Notes: generated from the sequence alone by a model not told the origin. Counted from the stretch's first letter, positions 46,279 to 54,871 are shown. The stretch: DNA of 64,000 bases from Planococcus citreus (GCF_003664125.1 NZ_RCCP01000001.1:1240001-1304000), one strand, 5' to 3'. Numbers and translations are program-made.

Positions 46279-47802
46279 TTAGACCAATTGCTCTTTTTTC
46301 GCGAGCATGGTGCCGTTTTTGGCTAGTGATTCATGCCAAGACAAAGCTTTCTCAAGAACGTGCGGCGTCTGGCCACCGCGTGTCAGCGCTTCTTCGTAAT
46401 ACTCGCGCATTTGTGGGCGGTAGTCCGGGTGCACGCAGTTTTCGATGATGACTTCCACGCGCTGGCGTGGCGCCAGTCCGCGAAGGTCTGCATAGCCTTG
46501 TTCGGTGACAACTACATCGACGTCGTGCTCGGTATGGTCGATATGGGATGCAAATGGTACGACGCTTGAAATCTTGCCGTCTTTTGCAGTTGATTTCGTG
46601 ACGAAGATAGCGAGGCGCGCATTGCGGGCGAAGTCCCCTGAACCGCCGATGCCGTTCATCATTTTCGTGCCGGAGACATGCGTCGAGTTGACGTTTCCGT
46701 ACATATCGAATTCAAGTGCTGTATTAATCGAGATCAAGCCGAGTCGACGCACGACTTCGGGATGATTCGAGATTTCCTGCGGGCGCATGATGATTTTGTC
46801 GCGGTATTGGTCGAACTCGCCGAATACCTGCTTCATTTTCGGCTCAGACAACGTGATCGAACAGCAAGAAGCGAAATCTACTTTACCGGCATCGATCAAA
46901 TCGAAGACCGCATCTTGGAGCACTTCCGAATAGACTTCCAGGTTTTTGAATTCCGAATCGATCATGCCGTGAAGCACGGCGTTGGCCACGGAGCCGATTC
47001 CGGATTGAAGCGGAGCCAACTTTTCCGTCAGGCGACCGGCTGCAATTTCGCTGCGGAAAAAGTTCAGCAGATGGTCAGCCATGATTTTCGTGTCTTCATC
47101 CGGCGCCACGATGTTCGACGGAGAATCTTCCTGATGCGTAAAGACGATGCCGCGCACACGCTCCATGTCGACCGGGATGCCTTTTGTTCCGATGCGCTGA
47201 TCCACGGAAGTTAACGGGATCGGGTCGCGCTCGCCTTGTTTGCCGGTGTCGTAAATATCGTGGATGCCTTCAAACAGTTCAGGCTGGGCCGCATTGATTT
47301 CCACGATGATGTTTTTCGCGTGTTTGACGAAAACGGATGAGTTGCCGACAGAAGTCGTCGGGATGATCATGCCATCTTCCGTAATCGACAAAGCTTCGAC
47401 GATCGCGAAATCGATCGGCTCGATGACCCCTGAACGGATCCATTCCGCTGTATGGGACAAATGATGATCCACGAAATACATGTCGCCGGCGTTGATCGCT
47501 TTGCGCATTGCCGGTTCTGCTTGGAACGGCAAACGCTTGTTGACGATGCCCGCTTCTGCGAACAATCGGTCGATATCGGACCCGAGGGATGCCCCGGTGA
47601 AGACATTGACTTTGAAACTTTCCGTTTCAGCACGCTCAACCAGCGCATAAGGAACCGCTTTCACATCTCCCGCTCTTGTAAACCCGCTAAGCCCAAGTGT
47701 CATGCCGTCTTGAATCCACGCTGCCGCTTCCTGTGCTGTGACCACACGATCCTGCAATTCTGCCGCTTTGATACGCTCAAGTTTCTTTTCCATTCCATCC
47801 AC
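46279..47802 (-). CDS. Acetyl-CoA hydrolase / succinyl-CoA:acetate CoA-transferase family, copy 1
   Basis: A 507-aa CoA-transferase of the Cat1/Ach1 type. N-terminal LERIKAAELQDRVVTAQEAAAWIQDGMTLGLSGFT, SLGSDIDRLFAEAGIV, NIIVEINAAQPELFEG, VANAVLHGMIDSEFKNLEVYSEVLQD, NGIGGSGDFARNARLAIFVTKS (oxyanion/CoA loop) and VTEQGYADLRGLAPRQR are family blocks. It probably interconverts acetate and acetyl-CoA with succinyl-CoA as partner. An in-frame ATG three codons in is an alternative start. A cre-like CcpA site lies 41 bp upstream. Very similar to the copy at 48787-50292, with a LytTR regulator gene between them. Confidence 0.9.
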   Translation of the reverse strand: MDGMEKKLERIKAAELQDRVVTAQEAAAWIQDGMTLGLSGFTRAGDVKAVPYALVERAETESFKVNVFTGASLGSDIDRLFAEAGIVNKRLPFQAEPAMRKAINAGDMYFVDHHLSHTAEWIRSGVIEPIDFAIVEALSITEDGMIIPTTSVGNSSVFVKHAKNIIVEINAAQPELFEGIHDIYDTGKQGERDPIPLTSVDQRIGTKGIPVDMERVRGIVFTHQEDSPSNIVAPDEDTKIMADHLLNFFRSEIAAGRLTEKLAPLQSGIGSVANAVLHGMIDSEFKNLEVYSEVLQDAVFDLIDAGKVDFASCCSITLSEPKMKQVFGEFDQYRDKIIMRPQEISNHPEVVRRLGLISINTALEFDMYGNVNSTHVSGTKMMNGIGGSGDFARNARLAIFVTKSTAKDGKISSVVPFASHIDHTEHDVDVVVTEQGYADLRGLAPRQRVEVIIENCVHPDYRPQMREYYEEALTRGGQTPHVLEKALSWHESLAKNGTMLAKKEQLV

Positions 47803-47842
47803 ACTCTCTTTCTATATGTTTTTGTCTAATATATGTCGTTTG

Positions 47843-47856
47843 TTGAAGCGTTTTCA
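47843..47856. promoter_or_regulatory. cre (CcpA) candidate upstream of CoA-transferase copy 1
   Basis: TTGAAGCGTTTTCA matches the CcpA consensus at nearly all positions and lies 41 bp before the start codon at 47802, suiting glucose repression of acetate metabolism. Confidence 0.58.
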
Positions 47857-48041
47857 TATTAACGAGTAGCATAATTGTTCTTCCATTAAAAAAGACAGGA
47901 TGCAAAACACCCAATCTATTTGTCTGATTATTAGCTAATATTAACTTGTGGCGAAGCGAAAAAGGAAATATCCGAATGGAAGAGTGCATCTCTTGGGTCA
48001 AACAGAAAATCGGCTGTCCGAGGCAGCATTTTCATGCGTTC

Positions 48042-48686
48042 TCAGAAGCCGAGTAATTTACGGAAGTAGCTGGAATACGATTGGCTGACGGGCAAACGGT
48101 CCCCATTATCCATTGCCAGCACGAATGTGGAATGGGTATCGGGATGAATTTCTTCAATATGGTGGACGTTGACGATAAACGACCGGTGGCAGCGGATGAA
48201 CGAATCTCTCGGCAGCAAATATTCGAATTCCTGCAGGGAGTTTTTATTCGTTCCGGAAAAATCCGCAGCGTGGACATGGGTTTTTCGGTCCTTCACTTCA
48301 AGGTAACGCACATCGGTGAACGGAATCGGTTTCCAGCCATCCGGGCTTTTCACCGTCACGACCGACTTCCCTTCTGTGTAAGCCGGATAGATCGCCATGA
48401 CACAGCCCGCGAGCACGCCATCTTCTTCAAACGGCACCGCCATGCCGTGATAAGGTACCCCGAACACTTCGCGGTTGATGAATTCCGAAGCTTTTTGGCC
48501 GGTCGTCAACGCTTTATGGGCGATGGTGCCTTCACGCACTTTATCCCCTGCCTTGATTTTCAAATCAATGCGTTTGCTCGGGCGATAATAAGTATATTCT
48601 TCCATATTAGAGACCGCTATCGAGACTTCATCGGAGAATAGCTCCCCCATTACATCCAATAGCGGGCCGGGTGTAATTTTTTCCAT
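48042..48686 (-). CDS. LytTR-family transcriptional regulator with N-terminal sensor-like domain
   Basis: A 214-aa regulator. Residues 1-~105 form a PAS/GAF-like domain (PLLDVMGELFSDEVSIAVSNMEEYTYYRPS...YHGMAVPFEEDGVLAGCVMAIYPA). Residues ~112-214 are a LytTR DNA-binding domain (IPFTDVRYLEVKDRKTHVHA, FEYLLPRDSFIRCHRSFIVNVHHIEEIHP, DRLPVSQSYSSYFRKLLGF). There is no receiver domain, so it may bind a small molecule directly. Start 48686 has GGAGGC 9 bp upstream. It lies between two CoA-transferase paralogs in the same direction and is the obvious candidate to control one or both. Confidence 0.87.
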   Translation of the reverse strand: MEKITPGPLLDVMGELFSDEVSIAVSNMEEYTYYRPSKRIDLKIKAGDKVREGTIAHKALTTGQKASEFINREVFGVPYHGMAVPFEEDGVLAGCVMAIYPAYTEGKSVVTVKSPDGWKPIPFTDVRYLEVKDRKTHVHAADFSGTNKNSLQEFEYLLPRDSFIRCHRSFIVNVHHIEEIHPDTHSTFVLAMDNGDRLPVSQSYSSYFRKLLGF

Positions 48687-48786
48687 CACGCACGTGCCTC
48701 CAGTAACATTCAAGTGGTATTAGTATACCTGACTTTGCATGAACAGAAAAGATGGGCTCAAGGCCGCCGCCTCAGTTTCCTTCCAA

Positions 48787-50292
48787 TTATGGCGATTTCT
48801 TTAACATCGTTCCGTCGCGCATGTATTTTGCATGCCACGATAAAGCTTCATCGAGAACATGCGGTGTATGCCCGCCTCGAGCAATCGCCCTATCGAAATA
48901 ATCCCGCAATTGCGGACGATACTCCGGATGAACGCAGTTTGCGAGGATCCGCTCCGCCCGTTCACGGGGCGCCAGATTGCGGATGTCGGCAAAGCCGTGT
49001 TCCGTGACCAACACATCTACATCATGTTCGGTATGGTCGATATGGGAAGCGAACGGCACGACACAGGAAATCCGCCCATTCTTGGCGATCGATTTGGTGA
49101 CGAAAATGGCGAGCTGCGCATTGCGCCCGAAATCGCCGGATCCGCCGATGCCATTCATCATTTTGGTTCCGGCGATATGGGTCGAATTGACATTGCCGTA
49201 TAGATCGAATTCCAAGGCGGTGTTGATCGAAATGAGGCCAAGGCGCCGGATGATTTCTGGATGATTGGAGATTTCCTGCGGCCTCAGCACCAAACGCTCC
49301 CGGTAACGTCCGAAGTCTTGATAGATTCTTTCCATATAAGGCTGTGATAAAGTGATCGCCGAAGCAGAAGCGAATAGCGCCTTGCCCGAATCGAGCAAAT
49401 CGAACACAGCATCTTGCAGCACTTCGGAATACAGTTCCAGCCCCTCAAATTCCGAATCGAGGAGGCCATGCAACACCGCATTTGCAACGGATCCGACCCC
49501 TGATTGAAGCGGCGGCAGGTTTTTGTCCAAGCGTCCAGCCTGTACTTCGCGGCGCAGGAACGCAAGCAAGTGGCCTGCCATAACATCCGTTTCCGCATCA
49601 GGCGGCTCGATCGGAGAGGGCGAATCCGCTTGATTGGTCCAGACGATGCCTTTGACTTTCGAAGGATCGACCGGGATACCTTTCGTGCCGATACGGTCCC
49701 GCGGCGAGACGAGCGGAATCGGCTGTCTCGATCCGATCGCTTGCGGTGCGTAGCAATCATGAAGCCCTTCTAGTTCTAAGGGCTGCGCAGTATTGATCTC
49801 GATAATGATCTGTTTCGCATGGTGGGCAAATACCATTGAGTTACCGACAGAAGTAGTCGGGATCAACAAGCCGTCCTGCGTGATTCCGAGTGCTTCGATG
49901 ATAGCAAAATCAAGCGGGCCCGCAACTCCCCCTCTAATCCATTCAGCTGTTTGGGATAAATGATGATCGACAAACTGCACATCCCCTGAATTGATCGCAG
50001 ATCGCATCAAAGGATCGGACTGATACGGCGCGCGTTTACGGACGATGCCCGCCTGTGCGAAGCGTCCGTCGATGCCGGAACCGAGTGAAGCGCCGGTATA
50101 GACATCGATTTGAAACGGCTCTTCCTGCATGCGCTTCGCCAAGGCATTCGGCACGGCCTTGGCATCGCCTGCGCGCGTGAATCCGCTGAGCCCGACCGCC
50201 ATGCCATCCTTTATCCAGGAAGCTGCCTGTTCAGCGCTAACTATCCGTTCATGCAAAGCCGTTAGTTTGATTCGTTCGAGTCGTTGGTCCAT
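48787..50292 (-). CDS. Acetyl-CoA hydrolase / CoA-transferase family, copy 2
   Basis: A 501-aa paralog of the gene at 46279-47802 with the same blocks: LERIKLTALHERIVSAEQAASWIKDGMAVGLSGFT, SLGSGIDGRFAQAGIV, QIIIEINTAQPLELEG, NGIGGSGDFGRNAQLAIFVTKS and VTEHGFADIRNLAPRER. Differences include TEQGY changed to TEHGF near the C-terminus. The protein could start at 50298 or 50292; both have AAGGGG upstream. I see no cre site here, unlike copy 1, suggesting the two copies are expressed under different conditions. Confidence 0.88.
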   Translation of the reverse strand: MDQRLERIKLTALHERIVSAEQAASWIKDGMAVGLSGFTRAGDAKAVPNALAKRMQEEPFQIDVYTGASLGSGIDGRFAQAGIVRKRAPYQSDPLMRSAINSGDVQFVDHHLSQTAEWIRGGVAGPLDFAIIEALGITQDGLLIPTTSVGNSMVFAHHAKQIIIEINTAQPLELEGLHDCYAPQAIGSRQPIPLVSPRDRIGTKGIPVDPSKVKGIVWTNQADSPSPIEPPDAETDVMAGHLLAFLRREVQAGRLDKNLPPLQSGVGSVANAVLHGLLDSEFEGLELYSEVLQDAVFDLLDSGKALFASASAITLSQPYMERIYQDFGRYRERLVLRPQEISNHPEIIRRLGLISINTALEFDLYGNVNSTHIAGTKMMNGIGGSGDFGRNAQLAIFVTKSIAKNGRISCVVPFASHIDHTEHDVDVLVTEHGFADIRNLAPRERAERILANCVHPEYRPQLRDYFDRAIARGGHTPHVLDEALSWHAKYMRDGTMLKKSP

Positions 50293-50431
50293 CGCCATCC
50301 CCTTCCCCTTGTCGGTCTTGGATATTACCTTATACCCTTGAATAAGGGCTGCTCAACCCGTTTTGGTTTTTAGCTGCGGAAAAGCTTTCGGCCTCCCAGA
50401 AAAGAAAATCCGGGTGGCGATTGCAAAGTAA

Positions 50432-50460
50432 TTGACAAGCTTTGGAAGTATCCATAATAT
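50432..50460 (+). promoter_or_regulatory. SigmaA promoter of the MFS drug-transporter gene
   Basis: Perfect -35 TTGACA, 17-bp spacer, TAATAT -10, 56 bp before the start at 50516. Confidence 0.75.
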
Positions 50461-50515
50461 AGGGAAGTCAATATAACCGTCATGTGTACATATATATAAG
50501 AAAGAAGGCACTCCA

Positions 50516-51724
50516 ATGTCCAAAGACCAGCGCAAAAAAATCCTGATTTTAATGATCAATATGTTCATCGCCATCGCCAGTTTCGGCATCATCATCCCGA
50601 TTCTGCCTTCATATCTCGTTTCCATCAATCAAGGCGGCATGGCAGCCGGCTTGATGATCGCCATCTTCGCTGCTGCCCAGTTCCTCTTCTCGCCAATCGC
50701 CGGCAAATGGGCCGATCAATACGGGCGCCGCGTCATGATCATCTGGGGCCTTGCAGGGCTGACCTTATCGATGTTCATCTTCTATGCTTCCGACTTTATT
50801 TGGGTGCTGTATTTCTCACGCGTCATCGGGGGAATCGGCGCGGCCATGCTGGTACCGGCCATTTTTGCATATATCGCTGACATCACCACTTTCGATCAGC
50901 GCGCAAAAGGCACAAGCCTGGTATCTGCGGCGATGTCACTCGGCATTGTGATCGGGCCGGGAATCGGTGGCTTTCTTGCTGACTACAGCCTAAAGCTGCC
51001 GTTTCTCGTGTCAGCGCTCGTGTCGCTCGCAGCGGTGCTGTTTTCCGTTTTTGTCCTGAAAGACAGCGATGCCGAAAAAGCGGATCCGGATCTCGCTTTG
51101 ACGATGACGCAATCCGAATCGATGTTCAAAAAAATTGCACGCTCGACTTCGGTCCCTTACTTTTTGCCGCTGGTCATCACGCTGGTCATGAGTTTCGGCT
51201 TGCTCGCATACGAATCCGTCCTCGGGCTTTATCTCGACAATCAATTCAATTCCACCGCCAAGGATATCGCCTTCATGATCACCGCCACCGGTACGGTCAG
51301 TGTCATCGTTCAATTATTCGTCGTTGACCGCATCGTCTCGCGCTTCGGGGAGATCGGCGTATTGATTACTTTCCTCGGCGTCGCAGCGGGCGGCTTTCTC
51401 GCATCACTATTTGCGAGCAGTTACGTCATGTTTTTCGGGGTGTCACTGATCATCTTCCTGGCGACTTCTATTTTGCGCCCGGTATTGAATACATTGATCT
51501 CAAAACTCGCACAAGGCGAAGTCGGCTTTGCGATGGGCATGAACAATGCCTATATGAGCATAGGCAACGTCATGGGCCCGCTCCTTGCCGGCATCCTGTT
51601 CGACATCAATATCATTTTCCCGTTCATTCTCGGCCTGTTGCTGCTGTTGGCGACACTCGTCATCACAGTAGGCTGGCAGCGTTCAAGATCCGCCAAACAA
51701 GCACGTACCGTCGAACAGCAATAG
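50516..51724 (+). CDS. MFS multidrug-type efflux transporter (DHA1, NorA/Bmr-like)
   Basis: A 402-aa, 12-helix proton antiporter. Motif A is GKWADQYGRRVMI, the fourth-helix arginine motif is YFSRVIGGIGAAM, and motif C is MSLGIVIGPGIGGFLADY in helix 5, the mark of exporters. The overall form resembles NorA/Bmr drug pumps. The promoter is strong, so expression may be constitutive. Substrate unknown. No regulator gene is adjacent except the CarH-like gene downstream, which has its own promoter after a terminator. Confidence 0.87.
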   Translation: MSKDQRKKILILMINMFIAIASFGIIIPILPSYLVSINQGGMAAGLMIAIFAAAQFLFSPIAGKWADQYGRRVMIIWGLAGLTLSMFIFYASDFIWVLYFSRVIGGIGAAMLVPAIFAYIADITTFDQRAKGTSLVSAAMSLGIVIGPGIGGFLADYSLKLPFLVSALVSLAAVLFSVFVLKDSDAEKADPDLALTMTQSESMFKKIARSTSVPYFLPLVITLVMSFGLLAYESVLGLYLDNQFNSTAKDIAFMITATGTVSVIVQLFVVDRIVSRFGEIGVLITFLGVAAGGFLASLFASSYVMFFGVSLIIFLATSILRPVLNTLISKLAQGEVGFAMGMNNAYMSIGNVMGPLLAGILFDINIIFPFILGLLLLLATLVITVGWQRSRSAKQARTVEQQ

Positions 51725-51782
51725 GCCCAAGATTCTATCAAACCCGACTCATTCAATGGTTTGTATCAGTTTTATATTCAAC

Positions 51783-51822
51783 GAAAGACAGTGCGGCCGA
51801 TAACCCGCACTGTCTTTTTTCC
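51783..51822 (+). terminator. Terminator of the MFS gene
   Basis: Hairpin AAGACAGTGCGG / CCGCACTGTCTTTTTT. Confidence 0.88.
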
Positions 51823-51924
51823 ATTTTAAGGATTTATTGTAAGACCTTGCACTAGATATCCTTTAGCAGCCTCTATCAATTTGTTTTTTCTTGCCTTTTT
51901 CTGCTAACCGGGAAAGCCAATAGC

Positions 51925-51964
51925 TTTACGCTGGGGATAGTTGGTTGTATAATCTTTGTATAAC
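51925..51964 (+). promoter_or_regulatory. carH promoter with overlapping CarH-like operator
   Basis: TTTACG (51925-51930), 17-bp spacer and TATAAT (51948-51953) form a SigmaA promoter. The half-sites TTGTATA (51945) and TTGTATAAC (51956-51964) are exactly 11 bp apart and cover the -10 region. This is the same double repeat found before both carotenoid operons, implying autoregulation. Confidence 0.72.
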
Positions 51965-51991
51965 AAAAAACTACGGAATGAAGGTCATGCT

Positions 51992-52888
51992 ATGTACAAT
52001 ATCAAAGCTGCTGCCAAAATACTCGATATGCCTAAAGTGACCATCCGTTCCTGGGAGACGCGCTATAATGCCATCACGCCTGCGCGCACAGAATCGGGTC
52101 ACCGCCTGTATTCCGACCAAAATTTGGAAGACTTGAAATGGCTGAAAATCCAAGTCCAGGAAAACGGCATGAAAATCAGTGAAGCCGTCAAGCAATTGCA
52201 CGCTTCAAGGAAACAGTTCTACCATGCGGAAATCGCCGATTCCAATGAACCTATTGAGTATGCCAAGCAAATTGAAGAATTGTATCAGGCCGCTGTAGAA
52301 ATAGACATTGACCGTTTTAATTATCTGCTCGATTTGAAGTTCTCGCTGTTTCACCACCAGACTGTGTTCTTTCATATCATCGCGCCGCTCATGGTACGGA
52401 TCGGTGCAGAATGGGAAAACGGCCAAATCAGCGTTGCGCATGAGCACATGATCACTAACATCATCCAGCAGCGCTTCAACCAGTTTTTCCGCGTCTTCCC
52501 GGTTGCACCTCATTTGCCGAAGGTACTGGCACTCAGCCCAAGTGGAGAACATCACCAGCTTGGCCTGCTGTTGTTCTCGTTATTCCTTCGCGAGAATGGC
52601 TTCCATGTCGTTTACACAGGTCCCGACACGCCGCTTGATGGCCTAGCGGAAATGGTGGCTAAGCAAGATTTCAAACTGGTTTGCATGTCCGTCATGACGC
52701 CTAAAAGCCGTCCCGTTGCAGAACAATACATCAAAGAACTTTCTGATGCTATTCCCGGACTCCACTTTTTGCTCGGCGGCCAAGGCATCGATTGTGATGA
52801 TGAAAAAATCAACCGCTATTGCATCGGCACCACGCTCGAATCCTGGCAGCAATGGCTCGACGGATTCAAAGCAGCCCGTACATCTTAA
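51992..52888 (+). CDS. carH: CarH-like MerR-family regulator with B12-binding domain (probable photoreceptor)
   Basis: A 298-aa regulator. Start 51992 (MYNIKAAAK) follows GAAGGT; the 12-codon longer frame runs into the promoter. Residues 1-70 are a MerR helix-turn-helix (IKAAAKILDMPKVTIRSWETRY...ESGHRLYSD). Residues ~90-170 are the four-helix cap with Trp141-x9-Glu151-His152 (the CarH Wx9EH signature). Residues ~176-290 are a cobalamin-binding Rossmann fold with Glu186-x-His188-x-x-Gly191 (ExHxxG, cobalt-ligating His). In characterised CarH proteins, adenosylcobalamin-loaded tetramers repress carotenoid genes in the dark and fall apart in light. Residue 142 is Glu, whereas Thermus CarH has His at the matching place. 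Ends before a strong terminator. Confidence 0.9.
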   Translation: MYNIKAAAKILDMPKVTIRSWETRYNAITPARTESGHRLYSDQNLEDLKWLKIQVQENGMKISEAVKQLHASRKQFYHAEIADSNEPIEYAKQIEELYQAAVEIDIDRFNYLLDLKFSLFHHQTVFFHIIAPLMVRIGAEWENGQISVAHEHMITNIIQQRFNQFFRVFPVAPHLPKVLALSPSGEHHQLGLLLFSLFLRENGFHVVYTGPDTPLDGLAEMVAKQDFKLVCMSVMTPKSRPVAEQYIKELSDAIPGLHFLLGGQGIDCDDEKINRYCIGTTLESWQQWLDGFKAARTS

Positions 52889-52891
52889 TTA

Positions 52892-52937
52892 CAAAAAAAA
52901 CCATGCGTGAAGGATTCCTTCACGCATAGTTTTTTTA
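52892..52937. terminator. Terminator of carH, overlapping the stop of the small minus-strand gene
   Basis: Hairpin ATGCGTGAAGGA / TCCTTCACGCAT flanked by A-run and T-run. Its right edge covers the stop codon of the 61-aa gene at 52935, so it probably serves both. Confidence 0.9.
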
Positions 52938-53120
52938 TTGATTGTCGATTTCCTGGTATTGTTTCATGAATGGGCCGCTGTCCGCCACTTCCGAATGGTA
53001 AAGCGCCTTCAACGCAAAGCTTTTCTCAAGCTCCATTTCCTTCATCAATACCTTCAGCCGTTTTTTCAGTTCCGGCTCCTGGTTGACCAGTTTCTCCATA
53101 TTCGATTTAAAATAGCGCAT
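52935..53120 (-). CDS. Small hypothetical protein (61 aa)
   Basis: A short charged helical protein: MRYFKSNMEKLVNQEPELKK opens it, and a Lys/Glu-rich helix leads to a C-terminal SGPFMKQYQEIDNQ. The ribosome binding site AAAAGGAGCGG is good, the ATG is well spaced, and a terminator follows directly, so I consider it real. No family recognised. It converges on carH. Confidence 0.6.
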   Translation of the reverse strand: MRYFKSNMEKLVNQEPELKKRLKVLMKEMELEKSFALKALYHSEVADSGPFMKQYQEIDNQ

Positions 53121-53161
53121 CGTGATCCGCTCCTTTTATTTTATTATAACACGGCAAAGCA

Positions 53162-53198
53162 AAGAAAAAGCGCACCCATCAACCGGATGCGCTTTTTA
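53162..53198 (-). terminator. Hairpin terminator upstream of the small gene
   Basis: AAAAAGCGCA / TGCGCTTTTT with a 13-base interior. Possibly ends read-through from the purine-permease gene on the minus strand, 300 bp away. Confidence 0.65.
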
Positions 53199-53227
53199 AC
53201 ATGTCTGGGATTCTTGAATCGTGTTTT

Positions 53228-53481
53228 CCGAAGCTTAAACCGCCCGCTTTCCGTGGGCTCGCGCCCAAGCCTCCTCGGTTTGCGCTACTTTCGCTGCGCT
53301 CAAGCATCGCAAATGAATGAACTCGGCGTTGCCTCGCTCATTCATTCCCTGCGGGGTCTCGGTCGTCTCGCTGATCCACCGGAGTCGGGCGGACGCTTCT
53401 CCAAACACTTAGAAAGTTTATAGACTATTTGTTGCGTAAAATCAGTTGCTTTCTAATTTTAGCGACTTATTCTAAGTGTTT
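53228..53481. repeat. Intergenic repeat element with terminal and internal inverted repeats
   Basis: GAAGCTTAAACCGCCCG (53231) pairs with CGGGCGGACGCTTC (53387-53400), and AATGAATGA / TCATTCATT pair inside. The text pattern (CGCTTTCCGTGGGC, CCTCCTCGG, CCTGCGGGGTCTCGG, GGAGTCGGGCGGACGC) matches a structured non-coding repeat that I recall from many Bacillales genomes. A second perfect 12-bp inverted repeat, AAACACTTAGAA (53403-53414) / TTCTAAGTGTTT (53470-53481), follows immediately. No gene is credible in this 380-bp interval. Confidence 0.65.
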
Positions 53482-53499
53482 AAAAAACATCAGCTTTTT

Positions 53500-54798
53500 T
53501 CAGCCGACCACGTGAAACACATAATTGACGAAAAACAGGCAAGCAATCACATAAAGAGCTGGGGAAACTTCACGCCATTTGCCGATCGCCACTTTCAGCA
53601 CCGGATACAGGATAAACCCGATCGCAATACCGTCCGCAATACTGTACGTAAACGGAATCAACGCGATGATCAACAAAGCCGGGAACGTTTCGCTCATGTC
53701 CTTCATGTCGAGATTCTTGATATTCTGAAGCATCAACCCGCCGATGATGATTAAAATCGGCGCAATCGCGCTGTCGGGAATGATTTTGATCAGTGGAATG
53801 AAGAACGCTGCACCCATAAACAAAAAGCCTGCCGTCAGTGAAGTCAAACCGGTGCGCCCGCCAGCAGCCATCGCTGCCGCACTTTCCACACTGGCCACCG
53901 TCGGGCTCGTGCCGAGAAATCCTGAAGCCATCGTCGAGACTGACGTCGCCTGGAACGCACGCGAATATTTTTCCGGACGGTCGATGAAATTCACCTGTCC
54001 GTGGACGAGGCCGATGTTTTCAAACACCAAGACCATCGTTAGGGAAAATACCGCCACCCAGAACGTTGTCGACAAAAAATTGCCGAACGACATCGAACCA
54101 AACACCGCAAAGGCTTCTGCCGTATTGACGCCTGGCTCACTCAATTGGCCAAGATCGATCATGCCGAAGAAATAGGCAATGACCGTTCCCAGTACAATGG
54201 TGATCAGAAAATTCCCCGGCACATTGCGGATGAATAAAATGATCGCGAGCAAAAACGTCACGACTGTCGACAGCACGAGCGGATCCGACAGCGAACCGAG
54301 CGACAGAATTGCACCGTCGCCTGGTCCGACAATGCCGCCTTTCTCAAGGCCTAACAACATCAGAAATAGCCCAAGCCCGACCGTGATCGCTTCTTTCAGC
54401 GAATTCGGCACGGCCTCGCTGAGCATTTTCGAAAAGCGCGTAAACGCGACAAAGACGAAAATGACACCCGAAACGAAGACGACCGCAAGCGCTTCCTGCC
54501 AACTCAATCCCATCGACTGGACGAGCGTATAGGAGAACAATGCATTGATCCCCATACCCGGAATGAGCAAGATGGGCGCATTGCCCCAAAAACCCATCAA
54601 TAATGCGCCGATGACGGAAGCGGCGATGGTGCCGATGACCGCGTACTCGATTGGCATGCCGGACTCCGATAAAATCAGTGAGTTGACGGCGATGATGTAC
54701 ACAACGGTGAAAAAGCCGATCAAGCCGGCAGTCATTTCCCGCTTGATGGTCGTCCCGTTTTCGTTAAGACCGAAAAACCGGTCCATCCAATTTGCCAT
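53500..54798 (-). CDS. NCS2-family purine permease (AzgA-type; adenine/guanine/hypoxanthine)
   Basis: A 432-aa, about 12-helix nucleobase:proton symporter. MDRFFGLNENGTTIKREMTAGLIGFFTVVYIIAVNS is the AzgA-group opening. LIPGMGINALFSYTLV, VFENIGLVHGQVN and GTSPTVASVESAAAMAAGGRTGLTSLTAGFLF are the substrate-site segments. Comparable to B. subtilis PbuG/PbuO. Ribosome binding site GAAGGTATGTCTT. A strong SigmaA promoter lies about 75-100 bp upstream; I looked for a purine riboswitch in the leader and found none. Exact purine preference unknown. Confidence 0.9.
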   Translation of the reverse strand: MANWMDRFFGLNENGTTIKREMTAGLIGFFTVVYIIAVNSLILSESGMPIEYAVIGTIAASVIGALLMGFWGNAPILLIPGMGINALFSYTLVQSMGLSWQEALAVVFVSGVIFVFVAFTRFSKMLSEAVPNSLKEAITVGLGLFLMLLGLEKGGIVGPGDGAILSLGSLSDPLVLSTVVTFLLAIILFIRNVPGNFLITIVLGTVIAYFFGMIDLGQLSEPGVNTAEAFAVFGSMSFGNFLSTTFWVAVFSLTMVLVFENIGLVHGQVNFIDRPEKYSRAFQATSVSTMASGFLGTSPTVASVESAAAMAAGGRTGLTSLTAGFLFMGAAFFIPLIKIIPDSAIAPILIIIGGLMLQNIKNLDMKDMSETFPALLIIALIPFTYSIADGIAIGFILYPVLKVAIGKWREVSPALYVIACLFFVNYVFHVVG

Positions 54799-54871
54799 AA
54801 GACATACCTTCTATGAAATTAGCCCTCTCCCTACCCGCTCTGCCTGAAAAAATCAGGTAAGCCAAGATAGA

